Assembly (NCBI RefSeq): GCF_003605435.1
Contig: NZ_QXQB01000001.1
Location: 868,001-932,000 of the forward strand
Source: Paenibacillus pinisoli
GTDB lineage: Bacteria; Bacillota; Bacilli; Paenibacillales; Paenibacillaceae
Length of the DNA stretch: 64,000 nt
Reading direction: 5' to 3'
This document shows positions 51,849 to 60,895 of this stretch, in pieces. The notes below the pieces were generated by a model. The model did no database searches. It worked only from the letters and a program-made list of their open reading frames with translations, and had not been told where the DNA came from. The stretch's first letter is position 1. Each line of letters opens with the position of its first letter. The translations under genes were made by a program, and so were the position numbers.

Positions 51849-52805
51849 TTAACGCTCTAACCGTACAGGCACTTTGGTCGATTGAACGATCTGGCCCACG
51901 ATATCTTCCCCGCGCAGACCGTTCATTCGAGCTTCGGTGCGAAGCAGCAGCCGGTGAGATAATACATACGATGCAAGCGCCTTCACATCATCTGGCGTAA
52001 CATAATCTCTCTGACGCAGGAAGGCATGCGCTTTCGCCGCTCTGGTGAGCGCAATCGCAGCCCTCGGACTTGCTCCGAGCAGGACGCTTCCATGCTCGCG
52101 CGTGCCCCTTACGAGCTCGACAATGTAGTTGCCGACGGCATCGTCGATGTGTTGCCCGGCGACTTGCCGCTGAATGCTGATCATATCGGCGATATCCAGC
52201 ACAGGCTGCACCCCGTCGGACGGATGGTCGCCTGAGCCCGAGGTAATCATGCGGCGCTCGTCTTCGGCGCTCGGATAACCAAGCGACAGCTTCATCATGA
52301 ACCGGTCAAGCTGGGCTTCCGGCAGCGTATAGGTGCCTTCAAATTCAATGGGGTTTTGCGTCGCCAGCAGAATGAACGGACGGGGCAGCTCATACGTATC
52401 GCCGTCTACTGTGACATGTCCTTCCTCCATCGCCTCCAGGAGCGCGGACTGCGTCTTGGTCGTCGCTCTATTAATCTCGTCAGCCAGCAGAATGTTCGTC
52501 ATAACCGGACCGGGACGGAACAGGAAGGTCTCTTGTTTGGGGTGATAGATGGAGACGCCCGTTATATCGGTAGGAAGCAAATCGGGATTGCACTGAATTC
52601 GCCGGAATTGGCCTCCAATAGATTTTGCGAGTGCTTTGACAAGCTGTGTTTTGCCGGTTCCCGGCACGTCCTCAAGCAGCACATGGCCGCCGGCCATAAC
52701 CGCAATAAGCAATCTTTCTATTTCTTCATGTTTTCCCAGGATACAAGTATCTAAGTTTCGGAGAATCGAGGTGCATAATTCCATGTCAGCCGTGCGGATA
52801 TCCAT
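51849..52805 (-). CDS. MoxR-family AAA+ ATPase (YeaC type)
   Basis: 318 residues from ATG 52805, with GGGAGG 7 bases upstream; an earlier in-frame ATG would add an unlikely 39 residues. Walker A VPGTGKTQ near 50, Walker B LLADEINRA, sensor LATQNPIEFEGTYTLPEAQLDRF (the MoxR signature), arginine finger region GASPRAAIAL. Chaperone-like ATPase for the DUF58/transglutaminase partners. First gene of the operon. Confidence 0.95.
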   Translation of the reverse strand: MDIRTADMELCTSILRNLDTCILGKHEEIERLLIAVMAGGHVLLEDVPGTGKTQLVKALAKSIGGQFRRIQCNPDLLPTDITGVSIYHPKQETFLFRPGPVMTNILLADEINRATTKTQSALLEAMEEGHVTVDGDTYELPRPFILLATQNPIEFEGTYTLPEAQLDRFMMKLSLGYPSAEDERRMITSGSGDHPSDGVQPVLDIADMISIQRQVAGQHIDDAVGNYIVELVRGTREHGSVLLGASPRAAIALTRAAKAHAFLRQRDYVTPDDVKALASYVLSHRLLLRTEARMNGLRGEDIVGQIVQSTKVPVRLER

Positions 52806-52887
52806 GACATAACCTCCCGGAAATATAATCTGAGATAATAGTATCATTTTACAGTAACGCAATGAGGTAGCACAAACTGCGGCGCTA

Positions 52888-52923
52888 CAAAAAATATTGG
52901 AGAATCCCACAGAATCCTCCAAT
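52888..52923 (-). terminator. Terminator of the 430-residue lipoprotein gene
   Basis: Leftward: TTGGAGGATTC-TGTGG-GATTCTCCAA followed by TATTTTTTG. Confidence 0.75.
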
Positions 52924-52994
52924 TTCCAGCCGGGTCCATATACCTAATTGCCCTGCTAAGCGCAATAATAGGTTTCTTCATAGCCGATTGCCGA

Positions 52995-54287
52995 TTAATC
53001 CGCTTTCACTTGGCGGTACTGAATCGAATGTTCAAGAGCTTCATATTCCCATTGATCTTTGGCTGCAGGAACAGGTTCAAGGGGACTCTCGGCAGATGGA
53101 GCCGATTTCTTGCCCGTCTTCACTTCATACGAGTAGTAGCGGACATTCGTTTCCCTCGGCTCTTCCCCAGCCCAAAATTCATATTCCTTGATGAATGCAG
53201 TATGATCATTTTGCCATCCTGCTACTTCGATGTTCCTGCCTTTAGGCGCCTGAAGGGTTCTGACCGGCTTGGCGTTTTTGTCCAGAAAATCGATTTGCTG
53301 CGGGGCAATCACCGAGAGATCAACATCGATATCCTTCAACCATCTATCATCCGCATCCGCCGACTCGACCCAAGCGAACGCACCCTCGGCATTCCATTTC
53401 ACCTTATCGCTTGGCACAAAGCGTTCATCCCGCAGTTGATAAGCACCCTGCTCCTTGCCGTTCATGTCATAAAAGGTGAGAGCTCCGCTCTCATCGTCAA
53501 AGGCAAAGCGGTCCATGGCCGGTGACAAGAACAAAGACGGATAGCCGGTTGTGGAGTGGGGAATGACCCGAAACGGCTTGTCCAGCCGCGTGTACGTTCC
53601 ATACTGCACATCGAACAGCCAGATCGTTCCTTCAAAGCTTTGAAGAAACAGCATGCCCTTCTCTTCATCCCATCGCTTCTGATAAATCGTGTCATACGGA
53701 TCCATCTCCGGCCAAATGTCGGATTGCAGCCGCTCCAGCTGCCCCGTATCCGAATGCATGGCTGAAAGATGGACCTTCACGCCTTCGTCCGTGACCTCAG
53801 GCTCAAGCAGAATCACGCGATCCTCGTCTAGCTTGCCGACAATGCCGGAATTGTTTGTAAAGAAGTTATAGCCCGGATAATCTGATCCTGCGACAGTCTG
53901 GACGAACCGAATGTCAGCCGCTCCCGCCTCGGGATCAATGGCAACGAGTGCATCGGTCAAGCTGTGATCGTCATGAAAGACATGTATGTACTGGTAGATG
54001 CGGTCTTGCAGCTCGAGGGATGACTTTACATATACGTAAAAACTGTCTCCCATTCCGTCCACATTGACCATTAAGCTGCCATCCTTCTGCAGAGTTGGGG
54101 ACAGCATCAGGTTTCTCTTGGTTTCAGATGCAACAGGCTCTATTTCAGGTGCAGGCTGCGGCTGCTCCTGAGCCGCGGGCGGGCTGCTTGCCGGTTCGGG
54201 CGCCTTCTCTTCGCCAGTACAGCCTCCAAGAACAAAAGTCCCGAGAAGCGCAAGCAGGATCAGCTTGCGCTTGAATATGAAGTTCAT
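52995..54287 (-). CDS. Lipoprotein of unknown function, beta-propeller-like
   Basis: 430 residues from ATG 54287, with GGAGG upstream; an earlier in-frame ATG has no ribosome site. Signal peptide and lipobox LGGC (Cys23), a Pro/Glu/Gln-rich linker to about 55, then a long extracellular region with repeated short strands (GKLDEDRVILLEPE, IWLFDVQYGTYTRLDKPF, FAFDDESGALTFYDMNGKE) that suggests a beta-propeller such as TolB/WD-type. Not recognised further. Monocistronic with its own terminator. Confidence 0.75.
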   Translation of the reverse strand: MNFIFKRKLILLALLGTFVLGGCTGEEKAPEPASSPPAAQEQPQPAPEIEPVASETKRNLMLSPTLQKDGSLMVNVDGMGDSFYVYVKSSLELQDRIYQYIHVFHDDHSLTDALVAIDPEAGAADIRFVQTVAGSDYPGYNFFTNNSGIVGKLDEDRVILLEPEVTDEGVKVHLSAMHSDTGQLERLQSDIWPEMDPYDTIYQKRWDEEKGMLFLQSFEGTIWLFDVQYGTYTRLDKPFRVIPHSTTGYPSLFLSPAMDRFAFDDESGALTFYDMNGKEQGAYQLRDERFVPSDKVKWNAEGAFAWVESADADDRWLKDIDVDLSVIAPQQIDFLDKNAKPVRTLQAPKGRNIEVAGWQNDHTAFIKEYEFWAGEEPRETNVRYYSYEVKTGKKSAPSAESPLEPVPAAKDQWEYEALEHSIQYRQVKAD

Positions 54288-54381
54288 GACAACACCTCCA
54301 AACACTAGACGAAAACTCCGCCAAAAGGTTGCTAATATTTCCAATTGAGTGAGCTTTCAGCTAGGTCTATAGAATGACAAT

Positions 54382-54408
54382 AGCCTGCCGAGCAAGCTCT
54401 GGCAGGCT
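54382..54408 (-). terminator. Terminator of the spoVA operon
   Basis: AGCCTGCC / GGCAGGCT with 11-base loop, leftward tail ATTGTCATTC; weak T-tract. Confidence 0.55.
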
Positions 54409-54433
54409 GTACATGTCATATAGAGGTCCAGAT

Positions 54434-54784
54434 TCAGCCCTTAGGCCGAATGATTAATGCTGCAAGGAACGAGAAAATAATCGCCGCCGATATGCCCGCG
54501 CTCGTCACCTTGAATATGCCGGAGATCACGCCGATCCACCCGGACTTGTTCAGCTCCGTAAGCGCGCCGTGCACAAGTGCATTGCCAAAGCTCGTGATGG
54601 GAACGGTAGCGCCGGCGCCCGCAAATTTGATAAGCGGCTCGTACAAATCCAGTCCGTCAACGATGGCCCCGATGACGACGAGCGTAGCCATAGTATGCGC
54701 CGGCGTCAGCTTCACGACATCGAACATCAGCTGTCCTAGCACGCAGATCGCGCCGCCGACAAGGAATGCCCATAGAAAGATCAT
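54434..54784 (-). CDS. spoVAE: Stage V sporulation protein AE
   Basis: 116 residues from ATG 54784, behind AAAGGAG. Small membrane protein with four helices (AFLVGGAICVLGQLMFD, HTMATLVVIGAIVDGLDLYEPL and a C-terminal helix). Part of the spore inner-membrane channel that moves dipicolinic acid into the forming spore and out on germination. It has the usual KFAGAGATVPITSFGNALVHGAL motif. Last gene of the operon. Confidence 0.94.
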   Translation of the reverse strand: MIFLWAFLVGGAICVLGQLMFDVVKLTPAHTMATLVVIGAIVDGLDLYEPLIKFAGAGATVPITSFGNALVHGALTELNKSGWIGVISGIFKVTSAGISAAIIFSFLAALIIRPKG

Positions 54785-54789
54785 GTTCC

Positions 54790-55803
54790 TTACTCCTTTC
54801 CTGCAGCAATGGCTACCGCATGAGCAATGCCGGGGATGCTCTCGCCTTGCTGGAACGATAGGGGAGACAGCAGCGCGCCTGTCGCGACGACAAGAATCCG
54901 CTTCAGCTCTCCCTTCTGAATGCGTTTCAGCAGATGGCCGTAAGTGACGACGGCGGAGCAGCCGCAGCCGCTGCCGCCCGCCTGCACCTTCTGCTTCTGA
55001 ACATCGTAGACCATAAGCCCGCAATCCATGAATAAGGTATTGTCCATCGGTACGCCATTCTGCTTCAGCAAATCCTTGGCAATGGGATGGCCTACACCTG
55101 CCAGATCCCCCGTCACGATCAGATCATAATCGCCCGGCGATCGTCCGGTATCATTGAAGTGCGCCTGAATCGTATCGACCGCTGCAGGCGCCATCGCCGC
55201 CCCCATATTGAATGGATCTGTAATGCCCAGATCAACAACCTTGCCAATCGTGGCACACTCGACGACAGGACCTTCGCCCGTCGCGGCTACGACAGCCGCT
55301 CCCGCTCCCGTCACCGTGTACTGGGCGGTCGGCGGCTTCTGTGAGCCGTATTCGGTCGGATAGCGGAATTGCTTCTCCGCCGTGCAGTTATGGCTGCAGG
55401 TGCCGGCCATCACATGTGTCGCCGCTCCGCTGTCTACCAGCTGCGAAGCCAGAGCCAGCGACTCCATGGAAGTGGAGCAAGCTCCGAATACGCCAAGATA
55501 CGGCGCGCCAAGCGACCTTGCGGCGAAGCTGTTGCTTATGATCTGATTCATAAGATCGCCGCCGATATAGAATTCGAGCTGGCTGCGCTCCAGCTTAGCG
55601 TTCTGCAGCGCAAATTCCGATGCCTGCTCCAGCAGCAGCCGCTCCGCCTTCTCCCAGCTCTTCTGCTGCATGTCCAGCTCCGGATGCACCAGATCAAAGT
55701 CCGCAGCCAGCGGCCCGTCTCCTTCATCCGGTCCGACTACCGTCGCCGTGCCGATAATGACCGGCTTATTGTCGAACCACCAGGTTTGTTTGCCCCGAAG
55801 CAT
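54790..55803 (-). CDS. spoVAD: Stage V sporulation protein AD
   Basis: 337 residues. Thiolase-fold soluble subunit that binds dipicolinic acid. Landmarks: FDNKPVIIGTATVVGPDEGDGPL, GVFGACSTSMESLALA, AAEKQFRYPTEYG and SGCGCSAVVTYGHLL. One base after the spoVAC stop and 5 bases before spoVAE, so the three are translated together. Should be expressed in the forespore. Confidence 0.97.
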   Translation of the reverse strand: MLRGKQTWWFDNKPVIIGTATVVGPDEGDGPLAADFDLVHPELDMQQKSWEKAERLLLEQASEFALQNAKLERSQLEFYIGGDLMNQIISNSFAARSLGAPYLGVFGACSTSMESLALASQLVDSGAATHVMAGTCSHNCTAEKQFRYPTEYGSQKPPTAQYTVTGAGAAVVAATGEGPVVECATIGKVVDLGITDPFNMGAAMAPAAVDTIQAHFNDTGRSPGDYDLIVTGDLAGVGHPIAKDLLKQNGVPMDNTLFMDCGLMVYDVQKQKVQAGGSGCGCSAVVTYGHLLKRIQKGELKRILVVATGALLSPLSFQQGESIPGIAHAVAIAAGKE

Positions 55804-55804
55804 C

Positions 55805-56296
55805 TTATTGCCCCCCGGTGCCCAGTATCAAATGAACGATCCCGACGAAAAACGCAGCCACTGTGCCGAATACAATGACGGATCCGGCAAGCTTGAACAT
55901 ATTGCCGCCTACGCCGAGCACAAGTCCTTCGCTCCGATGCTCCAGCGCCGCGGAGCACATCGAGTTGGCGAACCCCGTAACCGGCACCGCAGACCCTGCT
56001 CCCGCAAACTGGGCGATCTTGTCGTAGACGCCCAGGCTTGTCAGCACAACGGATATAAAGATCATGACCGCAACGGTAGGATTGCCGGCATCCTCCCGCG
56101 ACATATCCATCAAATGAACAAACAGCTCTGTAAACACTTGACCGATCACGCAGATGAAGCCGCCGATCAAAAAAGCCTTCAGACAGTTGCCCAGAATAGA
56201 TCTAGGCGGTTCCTTGTCCTTGGCATACGCTTGATATTCCTTGGGCGACATCGCCATCTTCTGGTATCGTTCCGTGTTTGGTTTTTTTGGCGCCAA
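55805..56296 (-). CDS. spoVAC: Stage V sporulation protein AC
   Basis: 163 residues from TTG 56296, which has AAAGGAGG 8 bases upstream; in-frame upstream ATG lacks this. Four membrane helices (LIGGFICVIGQVFTELFVHLM, VAVMIFISVVLTSLGVYDKIA, FKLAGSVIVFGTVAAFFVGIVH) and the AGAGSAVPVTGFANSMCSAAL motif shared with SpoVAE. Mechanosensitive channel component for dipicolinic acid. A weak sigma-G-like promoter (GCATA ... CAAATAAT) may lie about 90 bases upstream. Confidence 0.94.
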   Translation of the reverse strand: MAPKKPNTERYQKMAMSPKEYQAYAKDKEPPRSILGNCLKAFLIGGFICVIGQVFTELFVHLMDMSREDAGNPTVAVMIFISVVLTSLGVYDKIAQFAGAGSAVPVTGFANSMCSAALEHRSEGLVLGVGGNMFKLAGSVIVFGTVAAFFVGIVHLILGTGGQ

Positions 56297-56434
56297 GTGA
56301 GCTTCCTCCTTTACCGCCCGCGGTTTCCCCACTGGACCTGCCTGCATTCACAGACATTGGGGCCGCTAAGCTTCCTTCCGTTTCATTATTTGTAATTTGG
56401 GGGACCGTTATGCCACCGCCGATCCGCAAAATGC

Positions 56435-56470
56435 AAAATCCCCCATGACGGCAGCCATCATGGGGGATTT
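56435..56470. terminator. Hairpin terminator before the spoVA operon
   Basis: AAATCCCCCATGA / TCATGGGGGATTT, 9-base loop, leftward tail TGCATTTTGC; ends the sugar isomerase transcript. Confidence 0.75.
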
Positions 56471-56507
56471 CATTAATTTATAAATGCTGTTGCTTGTCAT
56501 TCTCCGT

Positions 56508-57353
56508 TCAAGCGTTCAGGCCGGCTGCGGCAAACACCTTGTCAAAGCCTTCCTGCGACCGCTTCGCCAGCTCATCCGGCGTACCAGCCGGAGGAGAGGA
56601 TGAGAGAATCTCCTGACAGACATGGCCGTCGTATCCGATATGCTCCAGCGCTCTCAGGAAGGAGGCCAGATCGATTACGCCTTCGCCTGGATAGACACGC
56701 CCGTTGTCCAGCGCTTCTTCCACCGGCACCTCAGGGGCATCGTTCAAGTGGACATGCACGATCTGGGAACGCAGCAGCCTCTCGATGTCCGCCGCGCCAA
56801 GCCCTGTTGTGTACCAGTGATAGGAATCAAGCAGCAAGCCGACATTCGGTTCTCCAATCGCATCAATCCAGTCGAGCGTCTCATCCATCGTCCAGATGAA
56901 CGGATTAGCCCATCTGGTGCGAAGATGATGCGGGCCGACGAATTCCAGACCAAGCGAGATGCCGTATTCGGCGAGCAGCACGGCGCATTCGCGCAAACGG
57001 CGTGTCGCCACCGCCATGAAGTGGGCGGCCTTCTCATCCGTGGAAGGCAGAATGTATGTGCAGCAGCTCGTACAGCCAAGCGTCTTGGCCGCTGCGGCAT
57101 AAGCAGCCAGCTTCTCCATATCCTCCAGAAACTTCTCCTCTGTCGTGCGCCATTCTACCGGCAAACCGAAGGAAGCGAGCACGGCTCCGTTCTTTTGCAG
57201 AAGCTGCTTTGCCTCTTCTTCCCCGCACTCCTCCATTAACGCAAGCGGGTCAAGCTCCACGGATCGGAAACCGTGGCGCCCTGCAAGCTCGACTAGCTCG
57301 CGCAGGCTCCCAAGCGTTCCCAATCCTGCCTTCGACAATCCTCTCAGCATCAT
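56508..57353 (-). CDS. Sugar phosphate isomerase/epimerase (xylose-isomerase-like TIM barrel)
   Basis: 281 residues. AP-endonuclease-2/xylose-isomerase-like barrel: GSLRELVELAGRHGFRSVELD, GISLGLEFVGPHH with metal Glu, NVGLLLDSYHWYTTG (Asp/His), IVHVHLNDAPEVP, and DGHVCQEILSSSPPAG. Metal-dependent isomerase of an unknown sugar or inositol derivative. 25 bases after the Gfo/Idh oxidoreductase, so one operon, as in many inositol- or amino-sugar-catabolic sets. Confidence 0.9.
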   Translation of the reverse strand: MMLRGLSKAGLGTLGSLRELVELAGRHGFRSVELDPLALMEECGEEEAKQLLQKNGAVLASFGLPVEWRTTEEKFLEDMEKLAAYAAAAKTLGCTSCCTYILPSTDEKAAHFMAVATRRLRECAVLLAEYGISLGLEFVGPHHLRTRWANPFIWTMDETLDWIDAIGEPNVGLLLDSYHWYTTGLGAADIERLLRSQIVHVHLNDAPEVPVEEALDNGRVYPGEGVIDLASFLRALEHIGYDGHVCQEILSSSPPAGTPDELAKRSQEGFDKVFAAAGLNA

Positions 57354-57378
57354 ATTGTCCCTCCTTGTACAGGCTCTA

Positions 57379-58458
57379 TTAGTCGAGGTCCCAGTTCAGA
57401 ATAACTTCATGGCCCGTACGGGACGATTCGTAGATGGCATCCAGAATCAGATTGTTCGTAAATCCGGTCAGCGCCGAAGTAATCGGTTGCTTGCCCTCGC
57501 GGATGCAGGCCAGGAAGTGCTTGCTGAGGCGAGCTCTTTCGCCTTCGTCATTCTCCGGCTTCGACAGCAGCGTCTCCAGCGGACGGTCGAATTTCTCCGT
57601 CAGCAGTTTGCCTGTTCCGCCCTTGTAGCTGGCGCCGCCTTCGGAGCCCATCAGATGGATGAACGGCGTATTGTCCGTATCCATATGAACCGCCCAGCTT
57701 ACTTCCAGCGACAGCGTGCTGCCGTCCTCCATCTTGATCAAAGCTGTCGCCAAGTCTTCTACGTCATAGACGCCGTTCCAGTCCGGCGTACCCCAGTTGC
57801 CGATGCCTTTGCGCTTCGGTCCGAATTCCGCATAAGTCGCGCCGTATACCGATACCGGCTTCGGATTGCCCATCAAGTACAGGGCCAGATCCAGCATATG
57901 AACGCCGATATCGATCAGCGGACCGCCGCCGGATTGATCCATGCGCGTAAACCATGTGCCCCAGCCCGGAATGCCTTTGCGGCGGAACCAGCCTGTTTTT
58001 GCAGTATAGATCTTGCCGAGCTCGCCTCGGTCGACTTGCTCTTTGATTGCCATCGGGACCGCTTCCCATCTCATCTGATGGCCGACCATCACGATGCGGT
58101 CCGACTCTCTGCTTGCTTTCAGGATTTGGCGGGCCGATTCGCTGTTAATTCCCATCGGCTTCTCCAGCAGCACATGCTTGCCCGCCTTCAGCGCGGCAAT
58201 AGCCAGCGGAGCATGATGCTGGTTCGGCACACCTATGATAACGGCATCTACATCGTCACGGGCGATCAGCTCTTCCGGCGTGGCGGCTACCGCCCCGATA
58301 CCGTACTGTGCAGCCTTCGCTTCCGCAAGGGGCAAGAAAGCATCTGTAATGGCTGTAATCTCGCATTGATCCGCCAGCTTGGAGAACTCCTGGGCGTGAA
58401 CGCCGCCGATATTGCCTGCACCGATAATGCCGATTCTGATTTTATGACCGATTCCCAT
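57379..58458 (-). CDS. Gfo/Idh/MocA-family oxidoreductase
   Basis: 359 residues. NAD(P)-binding Rossmann loop GIIGAGNIGGVHAQEF, AVIIGVPNQHHAPLAIAALKAGKHVLLEKPMG (the EKP motif), WAGA-type substrate side chains in the C-terminal domain and the closing GHEVILNWDLD. Oxidises or reduces a sugar or cyclitol. GGGAGG ribosome site 10 bases from ATG. Divergent from an AraC regulator that likely controls it; substrate unknown. Confidence 0.93.
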   Translation of the reverse strand: MGIGHKIRIGIIGAGNIGGVHAQEFSKLADQCEITAITDAFLPLAEAKAAQYGIGAVAATPEELIARDDVDAVIIGVPNQHHAPLAIAALKAGKHVLLEKPMGINSESARQILKASRESDRIVMVGHQMRWEAVPMAIKEQVDRGELGKIYTAKTGWFRRKGIPGWGTWFTRMDQSGGGPLIDIGVHMLDLALYLMGNPKPVSVYGATYAEFGPKRKGIGNWGTPDWNGVYDVEDLATALIKMEDGSTLSLEVSWAVHMDTDNTPFIHLMGSEGGASYKGGTGKLLTEKFDRPLETLLSKPENDEGERARLSKHFLACIREGKQPITSALTGFTNNLILDAIYESSRTGHEVILNWDLD

Positions 58459-58497
58459 ACTTGAAGCGCCTCCCGAATATATGTTGTGTACGAACTA

Positions 58498-58526
58498 TTG
58501 TTATAACCGCTTACGCTCTTTATGTT
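58498..58526 (+). promoter_or_regulatory. Promoter of the AraC-family regulator
   Basis: -35 TTGTTA (58498-58503), 17-base spacer, -10 TATGTT (58521-58526), 74 bases before the regulator start. Confidence 0.6.
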
Positions 58527-58599
58527 AAAATAAATAGAATAAAAAAGCGTGCATGTTTTTTCGAAATATATCTCATTTTTTCGGAGGCTCGACTTTTCG

Positions 58600-59481
58600 A
58601 TGACGTACTTTCCCGATTACTTCAAAACTTATCCCAATATGAATACGTCAAGCCCCCTTCATATTAGTATGAACACGCTGCCCAGAGGTTTTCGGCCGCA
58701 TCGTCACGACTTTCTGGAATTCTCCTATGTCATTGACGGCACAGGCTCCGAAGCGATCAACGAGAAGAAGCATCCGATGTCGCCAGGCACCTTTACCTTT
58801 GTACTGCCTTATCAAGTGCATGAAATCTTTACGGCAGAGGGCAGCCAGCTTCAGCTATACAACTGCAACTTCAGCATGGAGCTGCTGATGGAGCCCGGGA
58901 CGGGCGAAGGGCTGCATACGATGATTGATCTGGGAGGCGACATTCCCTACGTACAGCTGAGCGGCGCAGAGAATGAACGCATGAAGGGGCTTATCGAAGA
59001 TATGTACCGTGAATATCAGGGACATCAGCCTTGGAGGCAGACGATGCTTCAGCTTCGGCTCAAGGAGATTCTGGTGCTGTTCGACCGGGCGCGCACCCGC
59101 TCCCAGCCCGCGCTGGCAGAGACGTCATCATCCAGAAAAGGAGCCTCCTTATGGCCGATTATTCATTATATTCATAAGCATTACCAAGACGATCTTGCCT
59201 TGTCCGATCTCGCAAAGCAATTCTCCATGAGCATGTCCCGCATCAGCGAGCTGATCAAAGAAACAACGGGGCAGACATTCGTTCATTTTCTCCGCGATCT
59301 TCGCATCCGGCATGCTTGCGGCTTGCTCGCATCGACAGATATGAGCGTAACCGAGATCGCGATGGAAGTCGGCTACGGATCCTACAAGACGTTCTCGCGG
59401 GCATTCCGGGAGAGCCGCGGCCTGGCGCCGAAGGATTACCGGAAGCTGAAGGGCGCACGGCTGCCATTGCCCCAACAATAA
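58600..59481 (+). CDS. AraC-family transcriptional regulator with cupin sensor
   Basis: 293 residues from ATG 58600, with TCGGAGG 12 bases upstream (long spacing). N-terminal cupin (RPHRHDFLEFSYVIDGTGSEAIN and LPYQVHEIF) for sugar or related ligand, and a C-terminal double helix-turn-helix: LALSDLAKQFSMSMSRISELIKETTGQTF and SVTEIAMEVGYGSYKTFSRAFRESRGLAPKDYRK, with the usual AraC signature. Likely activates the divergent oxidoreductase/isomerase operon when its ligand is bound. Confidence 0.94.
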   Translation: MTYFPDYFKTYPNMNTSSPLHISMNTLPRGFRPHRHDFLEFSYVIDGTGSEAINEKKHPMSPGTFTFVLPYQVHEIFTAEGSQLQLYNCNFSMELLMEPGTGEGLHTMIDLGGDIPYVQLSGAENERMKGLIEDMYREYQGHQPWRQTMLQLRLKEILVLFDRARTRSQPALAETSSSRKGASLWPIIHYIHKHYQDDLALSDLAKQFSMSMSRISELIKETTGQTFVHFLRDLRIRHACGLLASTDMSVTEIAMEVGYGSYKTFSRAFRESRGLAPKDYRKLKGARLPLPQQ

Positions 59482-59532
59482 ATAAGCCGCATGTCGTATG
59501 GCTCTCCAGTCCATATCACATGCGGCTTATTT
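59480..59532. terminator. Bidirectional terminator between AraC regulator and small membrane peptide
   Basis: AAATAAGCCGCATGT / ACATGCGGCTTATTT with inner ATGG/CCAT; it overlaps the regulator's stop codon and fits both convergent transcripts. Confidence 0.9.
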
Positions 59533-59546
59533 GCGTTTGCCTGGGA

Positions 59547-59642
59547 TTAACCTTCCCAATGCGCGATGATGCTTATTGTCATGACCAAGACGAATATCAC
59601 ATACAAGACGAGTGAGATGATTCGAATCGTCCGTCTGTTCAT
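59547..59642 (-). CDS. 31-residue single-pass membrane peptide
   Basis: Reads M-N-R-R-T-I-R then one hydrophobic helix (IISLVLYVIFVLVMTISIIA) and the short tail HWEG before TAA. GGGAGGAG stands 7 bases before ATG. Short basic N-terminus plus single helix is the typical plan of small Gram-positive membrane peptides. It follows the deacetylase gene by 79 bases and stops 15 bases before a strong bidirectional terminator. Too short for a family assignment; could act on a membrane protein or envelope stress. Confidence 0.65.
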   Translation of the reverse strand: MNRRTIRIISLVLYVIFVLVMTISIIAHWEG

Positions 59643-59721
59643 ACCCCCGCTCCTCCCAGGTTCGCGATCGGTCTCTTATCTCTATCCTATGCGGACCATG
59701 ACAGTTGCGGAGCTTGTTTAT

Positions 59722-60813
59722 TTACAAATCGCCCAATCTCTCGGATACCAGCTCAGCCTTCCAGTCCAGCTGCTTGCACATTTGCAGCATCCGGCGGATA
59801 TCATGACGGACTTCGATTCTCTTCAGCCCAGCAGCCTGTGCTTGTTCGATCGCCCATCTCATCATATACACAAGCGTATCCGCCTGCGCCTCCTTGGCTC
59901 CATGCTCGTGAATAATGAGCGTATCTCCACTCGCATAGGCACGGGCATATCCCCAATAGGAGTCTTCAAATTCACGCACGCCGAACCATTCCTTTGCACC
60001 GCGGGACGGAAGCGGCTGCTCCAGCTGCTCCTGCCATTCGGCAGCAGTAGAAGCGCTGTTCACATATCGTTCCACGCCCCATGAAGCAATCTGCTCCACC
60101 AGCTGCGGCGTAACGGATTCAACTGAATGCCAGTCTTGCGGCGGATATTCCAGCGTCTCCGGCACCTCTACGACGATCTTCCAGCTTCTATATGAAGGCT
60201 TGCGGCCCAGCGATTCCATCATGGTCGGCATGCTGACAGCTGTCAGCTCTTGCTGCTTCGCGACATCGCTGATCAGCTTAAGCGAACCCGGCGATCCGAT
60301 CGCGATATCATTGCTGTGCATCACGACAATCGTGCCGTTCTTTAATTGAGGGATGATCACCTTCGCGATGGCTTCGGCAGAAATCCCCGACCAGTCAAAC
60401 GATTCTACGCCTTCAATATCGACGTATCCTGCTTCGTCCAGCCATTGCAAGCGCTCATCGTCATAGCTTGCATAAGGGAAACGCATATATGCGGGACACG
60501 GCAAGCCTGTCGCTTCTTGATAGGCCAATTCAACCGCTTTCAATTCCTCCATGAATACATGCTTCGGAATTTGAGCCATACGGCGATGATGATAGGAGTG
60601 GGGCGCCAGCGCATGTCCGCGCCGGATAATTTCCTTCGCTCTCTCCGGATAGCGGTCCATCCACTCGCCTGTGAAGAAAAACGTGCCTACTGCACCCTCT
60701 GCCTCCAGTGCATCCAGCCATAGGCTGATGGGAAGACGGCCCGGCCCGTCGTCAAAGGTAAACGCGTAATAACGGTCTTGCTCCGTTCCGTTCATTATAA
60801 TTGTATCGTTCAA
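59722..60813 (-). CDS. Polysaccharide deacetylase with extra C-terminal region
   Basis: 363 residues from TTG 60813, with GAGAGG 7 bases upstream; no ribosome site precedes a later ATG. NodB domain with intact catalytic motifs: FTFDDGPG (Asp pair), HSYHH metal site, RFPYASYD, and HSND at the end of the domain. No signal peptide, which is unusual for a cell-wall deacetylase. Residues about 215-363 form a second domain I do not recognise, with Trp-rich segments (DSYWGYARAYASGDTLIIHEHG) and a helix AGLKRIEVRHDIRRML, loosely like a GNAT acyltransferase. Single gene, cytoplasmic as written. Confidence 0.85.
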   Translation of the reverse strand: MNDTIIMNGTEQDRYYAFTFDDGPGRLPISLWLDALEAEGAVGTFFFTGEWMDRYPERAKEIIRRGHALAPHSYHHRRMAQIPKHVFMEELKAVELAYQEATGLPCPAYMRFPYASYDDERLQWLDEAGYVDIEGVESFDWSGISAEAIAKVIIPQLKNGTIVVMHSNDIAIGSPGSLKLISDVAKQQELTAVSMPTMMESLGRKPSYRSWKIVVEVPETLEYPPQDWHSVESVTPQLVEQIASWGVERYVNSASTAAEWQEQLEQPLPSRGAKEWFGVREFEDSYWGYARAYASGDTLIIHEHGAKEAQADTLVYMMRWAIEQAQAAGLKRIEVRHDIRRMLQMCKQLDWKAELVSERLGDL

Positions 60814-60895
60814 AGCAGTCCCTCTCCCTTGCGATGGAATAAATTCAGCTTGATTATAGCCCAAGGGAGGCGGACAATGCTATCCTGCTTCGCAA

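Noticed and set aside
56297..56420. Sigma-G promoter of spoVAC
   Set aside because: GCATA and CAAATAAT are present at a suitable distance but fit the consensus too loosely to list as a feature.
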